The notes beneath the pieces were generated by a model. It had not been told where the DNA came from. It saw nothing but the letters and a program-made list of their open reading frames with translations, and did not search any database. A stretch of DNA of 64,000 nt from Ardenticatenaceae bacterium (GTDB lineage Bacteria > Chloroflexota > Anaerolineae > Promineifilales > Promineifilaceae): assembly GCA_020634375.1 (NCBI GenBank), contig JACKBX010000012.1, positions 1 to 64,000 on the forward strand. Reading direction: 5' to 3'. Within the stretch, counting starts at the first letter, position 1. Every line of letters starts with the position of its first letter. Position numbers and translations under genes: made by a program. Shown piece by piece: positions 51,503 through 60,036 of the stretch.

Positions 51503-52354
51503 TTAATCTGCGTAAAAGGCCACACCCAGCGTGCCGGGGCCAACGTGTGTACCAATCACAGGGCTGAGTTCGCCAATCAACAACTCTACAGGATTGACGC
51601 TTGCTTGTAATTGGTCGGCAATGTCCTGCGCTTCTACCGAGGCGACGGCGTGTAGAACGGCCGTGTGTGCCCCACTTTTCCCCGCCAACTCCTGCTGAAT
51701 CAGATCAAGCATATGTCGTAAAGCCTTCTTCTTTGTGCGCACAGAAGCCAACGGCTCAATTTTGCCATCTTCCAGGTGCAGCAGCGGCTTCACAGAAAGC
51801 ATGGAGCCAATCAGACGCTGGGCCCCACCAATGCGCCCGCCCCGGTGCAAATATTCCAGCGTATCCACCACAAACATGACACGCGTTTTAGGAACTAGCG
51901 CACGGGCAATGGCCGCGACTTCTTTGTAATCCTTGCCATCGGTGGCAGCTTGTGCGGCGGCAATGGCAATCAGTCCCAAGCCCATAGAGGCAGAACGGGA
52001 ATCCACAATCTCTAATGGATAATCACCCATCATTTCTTTGGCCGTGCGTGCTGAGGAAAGGGTTCCGCTCAAATATTCCGAGATGAAAATACCGACGATA
52101 GAATCGGCCGTTTCTGCTACCTTCTTAAAATGTTCCAAAAATTCCCCAGCCGAGGGCTGCGACGTAGTAGGGCTGGACTTTGTAGTTGGCAGTTTTTCGT
52201 AAAATTCCGCCGCGTGCAGCTCAACCCCGTCTAACATGCTACGGCCGTCCCAATTCACAATCTGTGGCACAACATGAATATCATACTTTTGCACCACTCC
52301 ATCTGGTAAATTAGCCGTGCTATCAATAACAATTGCTACCTTCTTCTTTGACAT
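51503..52354 (-). CDS. DegV family fatty-acid-binding protein
   Basis: A 283-residue cytoplasmic protein of the DegV/FakB kind. Conserved parts: VAIVIDSTANLP at the start, KLPTTKSSPTTSQPSAGEF, GIFISEYLSGTLSSARTA, IVDSRSASMGLGL, FVVDTLEYLHRGGRIG, SVKPLLHLEDGKIEPLASVRTKKKAL, and the ending SPVIGTHVGPGTLGVAF. Family members bind a fatty acid and present it for phosphorylation by FakA. No fakA lies in the window. GAGGAG precedes the ATG. Confidence 0.88.
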   Translation of the reverse strand: MSKKKVAIVIDSTANLPDGVVQKYDIHVVPQIVNWDGRSMLDGVELHAAEFYEKLPTTKSSPTTSQPSAGEFLEHFKKVAETADSIVGIFISEYLSGTLSSARTAKEMMGDYPLEIVDSRSASMGLGLIAIAAAQAATDGKDYKEVAAIARALVPKTRVMFVVDTLEYLHRGGRIGGAQRLIGSMLSVKPLLHLEDGKIEPLASVRTKKKALRHMLDLIQQELAGKSGAHTAVLHAVASVEAQDIADQLQASVNPVELLIGELSPVIGTHVGPGTLGVAFYAD

Positions 52355-52480
52355 AATATGCTCCTCTCATCTTCCAAGATTAATTTCATCTTTCGCTATA
52401 ACACCAGCGCAACCAGTCTGATACGCACCAAACCCACTGGTTTGCAAAAAAACCGGGCAAGTTTACCGAGTGAACCCCAA

Positions 52481-53722
52481 TTAGCCAACTTTCACGCGCT
52501 GCGGCAGCAGCCAGATGGCCGGTAAACTCACCCACGCTGCCAGCCCGCTCCATAAAAAGGCTTGCGTCAGGCCAAACTGGTCGGCCCACATGCCTACAAT
52601 CCACACCGCACCGGCCCGCACCAAAAAGCTGATGCCCAAAAAAGTGCCATTTGCCAGGGCGCGATGCTGTGGGAATTCATCTTGCACCACAGCCAGCAAC
52701 ACCGGCTGCGTGGTAATGGCCGTCAACCCCAAACCCAACAGCAGCGGGATCAATAACCAGGTTGGGCCATATAAAAATGCCATCAACAAAAGAGGCGCTA
52801 CCCCCAGCAAAAGCGTGAGCATTTGCCGCCGTCCCAGGCGGTCGCTGAGAGTTCCCGTGAGCAAGGCTCCTACCACCCCTGCCCCCTCCAAGATGGTCAA
52901 CGAGGCAGCAGCTAACCAAAGGTTAGTTTGGCGCACATCGCGCATGAAAATGGGCAAATAGGTGGTGACAGAAACCAACATAAAGACGCGGGCAAGCATA
53001 ATCCAGGTAAGGATAGAAAAGAGGCGGCGGGCCTTCGGCCAAAATGCAGATAGGGCAGCTTGTTCTTTGCGCACTGGACGCACGGAGATATTGTGCAGAC
53101 GCCAATATAAGATGCCAGAAACGGCCCATCCTACAAAAGCCAGCCGCCAAATCCCTTCTAATGCCCATTGGTTCACGGCCGCTACAGCAATTACCGGCCC
53201 CAATGTGCGCCCCAATTCGCCGCTTGCCATGAAAATGCTCATGCCTTTGCCCACTTGTTTACCGGAGATGCGTCCGACCATAGCAGGTGCGGGCGCATGA
53301 AAAGCGGCAATGCTCACCCCGGCAGCCAGCAGCAGCAAGGCGAGGGTCAGATAATTGGAGGTAAACCCCATGCTGCTCATCAGGGTGGCGGTAACAGCCG
53401 GGGCAAAGATAATGAAGTAGCGTAGGCTAACTTTATCGGCCAGGTAGCCGATGAAGGGGTTGAGCAGGCTGGGCAGTTGGGAATAAATGGTAAGGCCACC
53501 GGTGAGGGCGTAGTTGGTGTTCAAGCGCTCTTGTAGCAGGGGCAGCAGCGGCGCTAAAAAGGCGCTGAAGGTGTCGTGAGCAAAGTGTGCTCCAGCAATA
53601 GTCAGAACCTGGTCGGTTTGGAAGGTGTCAGTAGGGGTGGGTACGGCCGTTTCCACCACAGTTACGTCCGGCAACGCAGACTCGGCCTGTATAACGTCAG
53701 ATTTCATTAGATTGGGTCTCAT
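52481..53722 (-). CDS. MFS transporter, fosmidomycin-resistance (Fsr)-like
   Basis: A 413-residue major facilitator protein with about twelve transmembrane segments. The N-terminal AGAHFAHDTFSAFLAPLLPLLQERL and the loop GYLADKVSLR resemble the Fsr subfamily of drug exporters; TGTLSDRLGRRQ is the second-half loop. A polar N-terminal extension of about 35 residues contains the T-A-V and T-D repeats seen elsewhere. The ATG overlaps the stop of the upstream dehydrogenase (ATGA), so the two are translationally coupled. Substrate unknown. Confidence 0.82.
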   Translation of the reverse strand: MRPNLMKSDVIQAESALPDVTVVETAVPTPTDTFQTDQVLTIAGAHFAHDTFSAFLAPLLPLLQERLNTNYALTGGLTIYSQLPSLLNPFIGYLADKVSLRYFIIFAPAVTATLMSSMGFTSNYLTLALLLLAAGVSIAAFHAPAPAMVGRISGKQVGKGMSIFMASGELGRTLGPVIAVAAVNQWALEGIWRLAFVGWAVSGILYWRLHNISVRPVRKEQAALSAFWPKARRLFSILTWIMLARVFMLVSVTTYLPIFMRDVRQTNLWLAAASLTILEGAGVVGALLTGTLSDRLGRRQMLTLLLGVAPLLLMAFLYGPTWLLIPLLLGLGLTAITTQPVLLAVVQDEFPQHRALANGTFLGISFLVRAGAVWIVGMWADQFGLTQAFLWSGLAAWVSLPAIWLLPQRVKVG

Positions 53723-54486
53723 TTGGGGGCCATACGAATGGCCCCATCCAGGCGAATCACTTCACCATTCAGCATCTCATTCTCAATAATGTGCTGTGCC
53801 AGGGCGGCATACTCCGCTGGGCGTCCCAGCCGCGAGGGGAAGGGCACTTGCTGCCCCAATGAGAGGCGAGCCTGTTCTGGCAGTCCGGCCAGCATGGGTG
53901 TGTCAAAAATGCCGGGAGCAATTGTCATCACGCGAATGCCGTAGCGGGCCAGTTCACGGGCGACGGGCAGTGTCATCCCCACCACACCCCCTTTGGACGC
54001 GGAGTAAGCGGCTTGCCCAATTTGCCCATCAAAAGCGGCGACGGAAGCTGTATTAATGATCACGCCCCGCTCGCCCGCTGCGTTTGGCTCGCGGGTCATC
54101 ATCGCCGCAGCCGCGAGGCGAATGACGTTGAAGCTGCCCAACAGATTAACCTGGATGACCTTGTTAAAGGCAGCAAGACTGTGCGGGCCGTCTCGACCCA
54201 CAACTCTGCTAGCGATGGCGATGCCTGCGCAGTTGATGGCTCCGTTCAGCCCCCCAAAGTGATCAATTGCGGTGGCAACGGCCGTCTCCACTGCTTCTTC
54301 ACTCGTCACATCCGTTGGTACAAAGTGAACGGCCGTGCCCAACTCGGCCGCCAATTGCGTCCCTACCTCCACATTCACATCAGCAATGACAACCCGGCCG
54401 CCTGCGGCCACAAGCTGCCGCGCACAGGCCGCGCCCAGCCCAGAGCTGCCACCTGTTATTAAGAATACGCTGTTCTCTATTTGCAT
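53719..54486 (-). CDS. Short-chain dehydrogenase, 3-hydroxyacyl-CoA dehydrogenase type 2-like
   Basis: A 255-residue NAD-dependent dehydrogenase. The nucleotide loop TGGSSGLG (11-18), NCAGI, the catalytic Ser in INTASVAAFDG, Y-S-A-S-K and the highly conserved GQIGQAAYSASKGGVVGMTLPVARELA and NGEVIRLDGAIRMAPK match the type 2 3-hydroxyacyl-CoA dehydrogenase (HSD17B10-like) subgroup. AAAGGAG precedes the ATG. It probably acts in fatty or branched acyl-CoA oxidation. It is coupled to the MFS gene. Confidence 0.87.
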   Translation of the reverse strand: MQIENSVFLITGGSSGLGAACARQLVAAGGRVVIADVNVEVGTQLAAELGTAVHFVPTDVTSEEAVETAVATAIDHFGGLNGAINCAGIAIASRVVGRDGPHSLAAFNKVIQVNLLGSFNVIRLAAAAMMTREPNAAGERGVIINTASVAAFDGQIGQAAYSASKGGVVGMTLPVARELARYGIRVMTIAPGIFDTPMLAGLPEQARLSLGQQVPFPSRLGRPAEYAALAQHIIENEMLNGEVIRLDGAIRMAPK

Positions 54487-54581
54487 CGTTATCTCCTTTC
54501 CGTCAATCTTGTTGTAGGATAATCTTGTTGGGATAGGCTACTTGTTTTCCGAACGACTGACAAGCAATAGGGAGAATTCTG

Positions 54582-55682
54582 ATGACTCTGGCAGAACAAA
54601 TTCGTCAACCAACTTTACTATTGGACAGTAATAAGGCGCAGCATCATATCGCACGGCTGGTGCATAAAGCGCAGACTAGCGGGGTGCGCTTTCGCCCACA
54701 TTTCAAGACGCATCAATCGGCCGTCATCGGCGATTGGTTCCGGCAGCGCGGCGTGCAGGCCATCACCGTTTCTTCTGTAGATATGGCGCGGTATTTTGCA
54801 GACAATGGCTGGACAGACATCACCATTGCGTTTCCGGTCAATGTGCGCCAACTGCCAGAGATTGATGCGCTGGCGCAGCGCGTGCGGTTGGGTCTGCTGG
54901 TGGAGTCGATAGAAACGGCCGTCACCCTACACCAACATCTCACCCACGACGTGCACATCTGGTTGAAAATTGACGCGGGCTACCAGCGCACCGGGATTCA
55001 TTGGCAGGATGTGGAATTGGCAACGGCCGTTGCCCAGGCCGTTACTGCGGCGCCACAGTTACATTTAACCGGGCTGCTCGCCCACTCCGGGCACACGTAT
55101 GGCGTGACAGGGGAAACGGCCGTACAAGCCATCTACCACGAAACAGTGGCGCGGCTGCAAACTATGCAAGCGGCCCTGCGACAACACGGCTGGCAAGTTG
55201 CGCTCTCCATTGGCGACACACCCGGTGCCAGTTTGGTAGATAATTTCCGTGATGTGGATGAGATTCGTCCCGGTAACTTCGTCTTTTACGACGTGATGCA
55301 AGCGCAAATTGGCGCGTGTGCGCTGGAGGATATTGCTGTGGCCCTGGCCTGCCCGGTGGTGACAAAGCACCCAGCCCGCCAACAGATTGTGCTGTATGGC
55401 GGTGCGGTGCATCTTTCAAAAGAGATGTTACGTGGGGATGATGGGGTGAATTACGGCCGTATCGCTCGCCTCACCCATTCTGACTGGGAGATTTTGCCGT
55501 ATAAGGTTGTCTCGTTGTCTCAGGAGCATGGGATTGTGCAGGGGGACGAGGCGTTACTGCGGGAAACGGCCGTTGGCGATCTGTTACTCGTCCTGCCCAT
55601 CCACTCCTGCCTCACCGCTAATCTGATGAAACGCTACCTCACTCTAAACGGCGAATGGATTGAGATGTGTTCCGCTTGTTAG
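54582..55682 (+). CDS. D-threonine aldolase / D-serine dehydratase-like PLP enzyme
   Basis: A 366-residue PLP enzyme of the alanine-racemase-like fold. The Schiff-base Lys is K42 in RFRPHFKTHQS. WLKIDAGYQRTG, GLLAHSGHTYG and SIGDTPGAS are family blocks. The C-terminal beta domain ends with the metal-binding LPIHSCLTANLM. The reaction is either cleavage of D-threo-amino acids or deamination of D-serine; sequence alone does not decide. AGGGAG precedes the ATG. A direct repeat of AATCTTGTTG (54505 and 54521) lies in the upstream gap. Confidence 0.84.
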   Translation: MTLAEQIRQPTLLLDSNKAQHHIARLVHKAQTSGVRFRPHFKTHQSAVIGDWFRQRGVQAITVSSVDMARYFADNGWTDITIAFPVNVRQLPEIDALAQRVRLGLLVESIETAVTLHQHLTHDVHIWLKIDAGYQRTGIHWQDVELATAVAQAVTAAPQLHLTGLLAHSGHTYGVTGETAVQAIYHETVARLQTMQAALRQHGWQVALSIGDTPGASLVDNFRDVDEIRPGNFVFYDVMQAQIGACALEDIAVALACPVVTKHPARQQIVLYGGAVHLSKEMLRGDDGVNYGRIARLTHSDWEILPYKVVSLSQEHGIVQGDEALLRETAVGDLLLVLPIHSCLTANLMKRYLTLNGEWIEMCSAC

Positions 55683-55778
55683 GAAATATGTGGGGCGGCC
55701 GAGTTTTTGGTTGGGAACGGCCGTCTTTCCCATGTTAAACACCCGAAATTTACTACGCGAAACGGTATGCAAAAAAGA

Positions 55779-55801
55779 AAACCGCTTTAACATTGCGGTT
55801 T
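55779..55801. terminator. Small hairpin AAACCGC / GCGGTTT
   Basis: Seven-base arms (55779-55785 and 55795-55801) enclose nine bases. It lies between the convergent PLP-enzyme gene and the RHH-like gene; A-rich sequence precedes it, so it may stop minus-strand transcription. Confidence 0.45.
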
Positions 55802-55837
55802 CCCAAACTCTCTCAAATAGTCTAAATTATGAGTTAC

Positions 55838-56383
55838 TCATAAATAAATGTCTAGTATTTTTTCGCGTAGCTCAGTCAAAGAAATCGGAATAACCGGGGG
55901 ATGATCCTCTAAAAACTGCTCTAATAACGCCAGTGCCAATGAAAAAGTCTGGCTGCGGTTCGCACCAAACACCGCGTGCAGCGTGCCATGCGCCCGTCCT
56001 AACTCAATTGCCTGCTGCGGCGACAAGCGAATAGATGTCCACTTCACATCCTCCGCCTCATTGGGCAATGGCAAATCCCACAACAAATAAAGAGATTCCA
56101 GATCCGTGATCCCCTCTGGGATTTCACGATTGCGACCAGCTACAGCACGGCGTAATGATTCCAACCGCGCCGCCAAAATGGACACTGCCACATCAGACAA
56201 ATCCGCCCGACCCAGCCCGTCTGGCAAATCTTTGCCGAGCTGCTTCATTTGCTGCTTTTGGGCCAAAGACAGAGCAACGTATACATTTTGCCGCTGCACA
56301 GATCGGCGCGGGCGTCCACGCTTCGGCTTTTCTTCTAACAAGGCCGCCAAGGTACTGGCCTTCTTTTTATCCGTATCACTCAT
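55838..56383 (-). CDS. AT-hook-like, tandem ribbon-helix-helix-like protein
   Basis: A 181-residue protein of no recognised family. A basic EKPKRGRPRRSVQR stretch (about 18-31) resembles an AT-hook. Two segments then repeat the strand-helix-helix order of ribbon-helix-helix DNA binders: NVYVALSLAQKQQMKQL ... DLSDVAVSILAARLESL (about 33-80) and WTSIRLSPQQAIELGRA ... RSQTFSLALALLEQFLED (about 114-162). This is pattern reading, not a family match. It begins 4 bases after the ATPase stop, so it is translationally coupled. Neither gene contains ACGGCCGT. Together they look like a DNA-binding adaptor plus ATPase of a mobile or partition-like system. Confidence 0.65.
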   Translation of the reverse strand: MSDTDKKKASTLAALLEEKPKRGRPRRSVQRQNVYVALSLAQKQQMKQLGKDLPDGLGRADLSDVAVSILAARLESLRRAVAGRNREIPEGITDLESLYLLWDLPLPNEAEDVKWTSIRLSPQQAIELGRAHGTLHAVFGANRSQTFSLALALLEQFLEDHPPVIPISLTELREKILDIYL

Positions 56384-56387
56384 TCAA

Positions 56388-57260
56388 TTACTCTGCTGCC
56401 TGACGATAACCGTGCTGATTTTCCAAAAACTCTCTGACAAACTGCCCCGTGACTTGCAATTGATTCGTTGCCAGCAATTCCAATGACAGATGCAGACACA
56501 ACAAGCAAATGCTGCGTGGATACCCCCGCGTTTCTTGCCAAATCGGCATCATTGCATCATCTGCAAATAACGGCGGCTGTTTGGCGCTGCGCCCAGCCGC
56601 CAATAAACGATACTCAATTAACGATTTTGTGTCATCTGGGGTTAGCGGATCCAAAGACGAACGAGTGGCTACACGGTCATTAAAGTCTGGCACCTCACGC
56701 AAATTAATATCCAATTCTGGGCGACCCAAGAGGATCAGTTGATAAGCCTTCCCCCCTTGAGGATCACGAAAATTGAGCAAGCGGCGCAGTTCCATAAATT
56801 GTTCAGGGTTCAGCTCATGGGCTTCATCCACGATGATGAGCGGCAGCACACCTTTTTCACTTTGCTCAACAAGAAACGAACGAAATTCATTGAGTTGGTC
56901 TTCGGTAGCACGACGGGTACGCAGGCCAAATTCAGCCGCAATACGCCGCAGCAGCAGTAAGCCGCTGCGTTTGGGTGCTTCATCTACTTTTGCTGCCACA
57001 AAATCGGGACGGCGATGGTAGCGACTATGAAACCAGGAAGCCAATGTTGTTTTTCCTGTACCAATCTCGCCAACAATCACTGAAGCCCCCTGCCCTGCTT
57101 CCACCATGTAACTTACCTTTGCCAGGGCACGGCGTGTTTCTGTAGACAAATACATAAAACGCGGGTCGGCTTCGATGGTGAATGGAGCAACAACGACACC
57201 CAAGCGCTCCCAATCAGGCCGATAACGATCAAATTCTAACCCCAATTGCATATCGTTCAT
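56388..57260 (-). CDS. ExeA/TnsC-like AAA+ ATPase
   Basis: A 290-residue P-loop ATPase. Walker A GEIGTGKTT (64-72), Walker B LIIVDEAHEL (141-150), sensor 1 in QLILLGRPEL, and an arginine-rich RVATRSSLDPLTPDDT segment. The order matches ExeA/GspA-type and TnsC/TniB-type ATPases, which act in secretion or in transposition target choice. No transposase or secretion gene is near. The promoter places the transcript start at or within a base or two of the ATG, so the mRNA is probably leaderless. No ribosome site precedes the ATG; an in-frame ATG at 57251 is the alternative. It contains no iterated octamer, unlike most neighbours. Confidence 0.8.
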   Translation of the reverse strand: MNDMQLGLEFDRYRPDWERLGVVVAPFTIEADPRFMYLSTETRRALAKVSYMVEAGQGASVIVGEIGTGKTTLASWFHSRYHRRPDFVAAKVDEAPKRSGLLLLRRIAAEFGLRTRRATEDQLNEFRSFLVEQSEKGVLPLIIVDEAHELNPEQFMELRRLLNFRDPQGGKAYQLILLGRPELDINLREVPDFNDRVATRSSLDPLTPDDTKSLIEYRLLAAGRSAKQPPLFADDAMMPIWQETRGYPRSICLLCLHLSLELLATNQLQVTGQFVREFLENQHGYRQAAE

Positions 57261-57266
57261 CCACTG

Positions 57267-57295
57267 ATCGTATTAAAAGAAGGCATCATTGTCAA
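57267..57295 (-). promoter_or_regulatory. Promoter of the ATPase gene, predicted leaderless
   Basis: On the minus strand TTGACA (57295-57290) and TACGAT (57272-57267) are 17 bases apart. The expected start point is 57260-57261, exactly at the ATG. Confidence 0.7.
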
Positions 57296-57545
57296 GAGCC
57301 AATAACCATAATTGGCATTTACCGCCATTGTTTGCTATTAATTAGGTGATTTTAGAAATCTATACTATATAGATTGATTGACATGGTATATTAATTCTGT
57401 TAGACTGACCCACAGGTGGCAGGTAACTGTATATCTTGCCAACAATTACCATGATTAAGAAATAGGCAAGCTCACAAAGGCAAGTTTGCAGGTTTTTGGT
57501 TGCTACTTGCTATTCTTTATTAATCACTTGCCTCTGACAAAAAAA

Positions 57546-57569
57546 GGTCAGGCAAATTCATGCCTGACC
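57546..57569 (-). terminator. Terminator-like hairpin on the minus strand within the leader
   Basis: GGTCAGGCA (57546-57554) and TGCCTGACC (57561-57569) flank AATTCA; read on the minus strand a run of seven T follows. It would block minus-strand transcripts coming from the right, or act in the leader of the plus-strand gene. Confidence 0.55.
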
Positions 57570-57818
57570 TGATTGATATAAGCAAGCTACTGATTTCGCT
57601 GTTCTTGGTGCCGCCAACACCTGTAGCACAGTGCCCCTTTATTGGGGAGGGGGATTTTGTGTCCCCAGGTAGCTCACTAGCTAGACAAGAGCATAGCACA
57701 GGCAGATCGGGCTGTCAAATGGTTGTTACCCTGTTTTCAGGTGGTGGAAATTCGTCAAAACGGCCGTTTCTTTACCCTTTTGCTGCTCTATTTTCTTGCC
57801 TAGACTACGGAGCATTTC

Positions 57819-59036
57819 GTGGTCGAAGAGGGAACCCGGTTCGAACTATCTGATGCGCTGCGGGCTGCGCAAGTGCAGCTCATGGCCTTGCGGCAAGAGC
57901 GCCAAAACTCGGCTTTACCGCAGCGTGCAAAGAGTGACGGCCGTCCTCTCCCCCCCCCTTCTGCCTACTCCCCAAAAACCTCTACGCTGCCCGCTCACTT
58001 GGGTTGGGACAGCCCGGCGATAACGGCCGTTCTGCAAAAAACCGCTCCCTTATCAACCCCATCTCGCTCACGTACCCCTTTACCACAGTCGAAACCGATT
58101 ACCCAGCCCCCTGCCCCATCCCCCACGACAAATACCCTCAAAATATACCCCGATGTAGCATTGGGCATGTTGCAGGCAGAAAAGGCAGCGACAGGGCGCA
58201 TCTGGCTGCTGCTGCGCCATTTGGACAGCCAGGGGCGCGGTTGGATCAATATAGAAGTGGCGCGGAAACGATTGGCGGAACGGCCGTCCCCGCTGCGTGT
58301 GTGCGGAAACCGGCAGTTGCGCAATCTGCTGGCACAGGGAGAAGGGGTGTTTTGGCAGATGGGTAACGGCCGTATATGGCTGCGCTCTGTGGCAAAAGTA
58401 GCGGCGGCACTTGGCGTATGGCGGCTGACAGGCCGCCCGGTAGCCTTACCAATAGCGGTATTGACCCAGGGCATGGGCAAAGTTCGCGCTCATTTGTATG
58501 CCAGCTTTCACAGCGGGCGGCAAAAAAGCACACCGGCCCCCATTGCCCGCGCCACCCTGCAACAACTCACTTGCGTTCATCCACGCACACAGCGCCGCTA
58601 TGAACGACAAGCGCGTGTGCGCAAGCAGGCAAACTACGCGATAGGGCAGCAGGCAAACACAAGCGGCGCAGAACATGCCGCATGGCAGCACGGCCGTGCC
58701 GCATTCCATCTAAAAGACGTAAAAGGATTACAAGGGCAGCGCGGGGCCACTTACCTGGCCTGGCAATTGCCTAACCAGTACACAGGGCCACACCAGCCTC
58801 AGCCAAAAGGCCGCCAGAAACGGATCAACCGCGAACTCGCAGACCTGTTTAGAAAAGGGATGACGGGGAACAGCGTGCAAACGGTTGCTCCTTTTCAGGC
58901 AAAACGTTTTTTTGGCAACGGCAAACAGGCAGCCCAAGCGTACAGTCGCAATGCCCAGCGAGACGTTTATTGGCCGGGAGAATCGAAACATTCGATGCAA
59001 TTTTGGTATATGTTAAACATGAAACGTGATGCGTGA
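57819..59036 (+). CDS. Winged-helix-like basic protein divergent to the ATPase
   Basis: A 405-residue protein of no recognised family. Start GTG with GGAG seven bases upstream. The N-terminal 20 or so residues are helical (SDALRAAQVQLMALRQERQ), then a Pro/Ser/Thr-rich linker to about residue 105. The central GRIWLLLRHLDSQGRGWINIEVARKRLAE ... NRQLRNLLAQGEGVFWQMGNGRIWLRSVAKVAAALG (about 125-200) resembles a winged helix of replication or transcription factors. The C-terminal half is very basic (ARATLQQLTCVHPRTQRRYERQARVRKQ). The last residues MKRDA and the stop come from a GTGAAACGT repeat. Possible initiator or DNA-binding partner of the ATPase module; inference from context. Confidence 0.6.
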   Translation: MVEEGTRFELSDALRAAQVQLMALRQERQNSALPQRAKSDGRPLPPPSAYSPKTSTLPAHLGWDSPAITAVLQKTAPLSTPSRSRTPLPQSKPITQPPAPSPTTNTLKIYPDVALGMLQAEKAATGRIWLLLRHLDSQGRGWINIEVARKRLAERPSPLRVCGNRQLRNLLAQGEGVFWQMGNGRIWLRSVAKVAAALGVWRLTGRPVALPIAVLTQGMGKVRAHLYASFHSGRQKSTPAPIARATLQQLTCVHPRTQRRYERQARVRKQANYAIGQQANTSGAEHAAWQHGRAAFHLKDVKGLQGQRGATYLAWQLPNQYTGPHQPQPKGRQKRINRELADLFRKGMTGNSVQTVAPFQAKRFFGNGKQAAQAYSRNAQRDVYWPGESKHSMQFWYMLNMKRDA

Positions 59037-59066
59037 AACGTGAGAAGAAAGTCATCACGTTTCACG
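59022..59066. repeat. Word-repeat hairpin, GTGAAACGT family
   Basis: CGTGAAACGTGA (59032-59043) is exactly complementary to 59055-59066. The stop codon of the preceding gene lies in the left part. Confidence 0.8.
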
Positions 59067-59113
59067 GAAATAATGATCCCCCGTTTTAGGGATATATGAT
59101 ATATTTTTTGACT

Positions 59114-60001
59114 ATGGACATCCGAACGCTTGATCTCAATTTTCAAAATGTACCACAAGCCATTGCGTCTTATTTGGTAATTGGGCCAGACGGCCCAGTC
59201 TTGGTGGAAACAGGGCCAGGGTCTACATTAGCGGCTTTGCAAGCTGAATTAGCCCGACATGGCTATGAGCCAGCAGATATTCACCATGTTTTAGTGACAC
59301 ATATTCATTTGGATCATGCTGGCGCAGCCGGATGGTGGGCGCAGCAAGGGGCCCAAGTGTACGTGCATTATTTTGGTGCGCGTCACTTGATTGACCCATC
59401 CAAATTATGGGCCAGTGCGTCACGCATTTATGGCGACAAAATGGAAATGTTGTGGGGTGAAATGCTGCCTGCTCCAGCAGAACGGGTAACGGCCGTACAC
59501 AACAACGACACCATCCAAGTCGCTGGCCTCACCTTCACCGCCTTGGAAACACCCGGACATGCCCGCCATCACCATGTCTGGCAGTTGGGCGATGTGGCCT
59601 TTACTGGCGATGCCGTTGGCATTCGCCTGCCACACAATCCGCTGGTAGATGTGCCCGCGCCACCACCAGAATTTGACCGCGAAACCTGGCTGGAAACACT
59701 GGACAGACTGCAAGCAGCGCAGTTCAGTGCCCTCTACCCTACCCACTTTGGGCGGCTAGAGGATGTTGACCACCAAATTGACAGTCTGCGGGCGCTGCTT
59801 GATGACGCCCCCAACTTTATCCGCAAACAAATGCAAGCAAACGTGTCACGCGATGACATGATCCCGTTGTATGAAGAGTGGGTGCGTGACCGGGCCAGAG
59901 CATTGGGCCTGACAGAGATGCAAATTCACCAGTATGAGATGGCAAATCCACTGTACATGTCGGTGGATGGGATTGTGCGTTACTGGCGGAAAATGGAGTA
60001 G
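59114..60001 (+). CDS. Metallo-beta-lactamase-fold hydrolase
   Basis: A 295-residue hydrolase with the zinc motif H63-x-H65-x-D67-H68 (THIHLDHAG), the third-ligand His in ETPGHARHHH, D in FTGDAVG, and H in YPTHFG. The C-terminal helical extension (about 215-295) with QIDSLRALLDDAP and EWVRDRARALGL is longer than in glyoxalase II. Substrate unknown. The ATG at 59114 lacks a ribosome site; TATGAT (59095-59100) may be a -10 element, giving a very short leader. An in-frame ATG at 59096 is less likely. Confidence 0.82.
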   Translation: MDIRTLDLNFQNVPQAIASYLVIGPDGPVLVETGPGSTLAALQAELARHGYEPADIHHVLVTHIHLDHAGAAGWWAQQGAQVYVHYFGARHLIDPSKLWASASRIYGDKMEMLWGEMLPAPAERVTAVHNNDTIQVAGLTFTALETPGHARHHHVWQLGDVAFTGDAVGIRLPHNPLVDVPAPPPEFDRETWLETLDRLQAAQFSALYPTHFGRLEDVDHQIDSLRALLDDAPNFIRKQMQANVSRDDMIPLYEEWVRDRARALGLTEMQIHQYEMANPLYMSVDGIVRYWRKME

Positions 60002-60011
60002 TAAGATAGAG

Positions 60012-60036
60012 ATTAGAGATTGGTTCAATCTCTAAT
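60012..60036. terminator. Perfect 11-bp hairpin at convergent 3' ends
   Basis: ATTAGAGATTG (60012-60022) and its exact complement (60026-60036) flank GTT. The right arm carries the stop codon of the histidine kinase. AGAGATT words link it to the element at 28072. Confidence 0.75.

Larger units (their letters stand above)
57261..57818 (+). promoter_or_regulatory. Divergent control region with long leader
   Basis: This gap separates the ATPase (minus) from the winged-helix-like gene (plus). AATCTATA-CTA-TATAGATT (57357-57375) is a dyad directly before a plus-strand promoter: TTGACA (57378-57383), 17 bases, TAGACT (57401-57406). The remaining leader of about 400 bases holds repeated GCAAG words and a hairpin at 57546-57569. 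An open frame of 97 codons from 57560 lacks protein-like character and was not accepted. Confidence 0.6.

Noticed and set aside
56388..57260. The ATPase as proof of a Tn7-like transposon
   Set aside because: No TnsA/TnsB/TniA/TniQ-like gene and no terminal repeats are in the window.
57560..57853. A 97-codon plus-strand frame in the leader of the winged-helix-like gene
   Set aside because: Composition is not protein-like and it overlaps the start of the better-supported gene and a hairpin.
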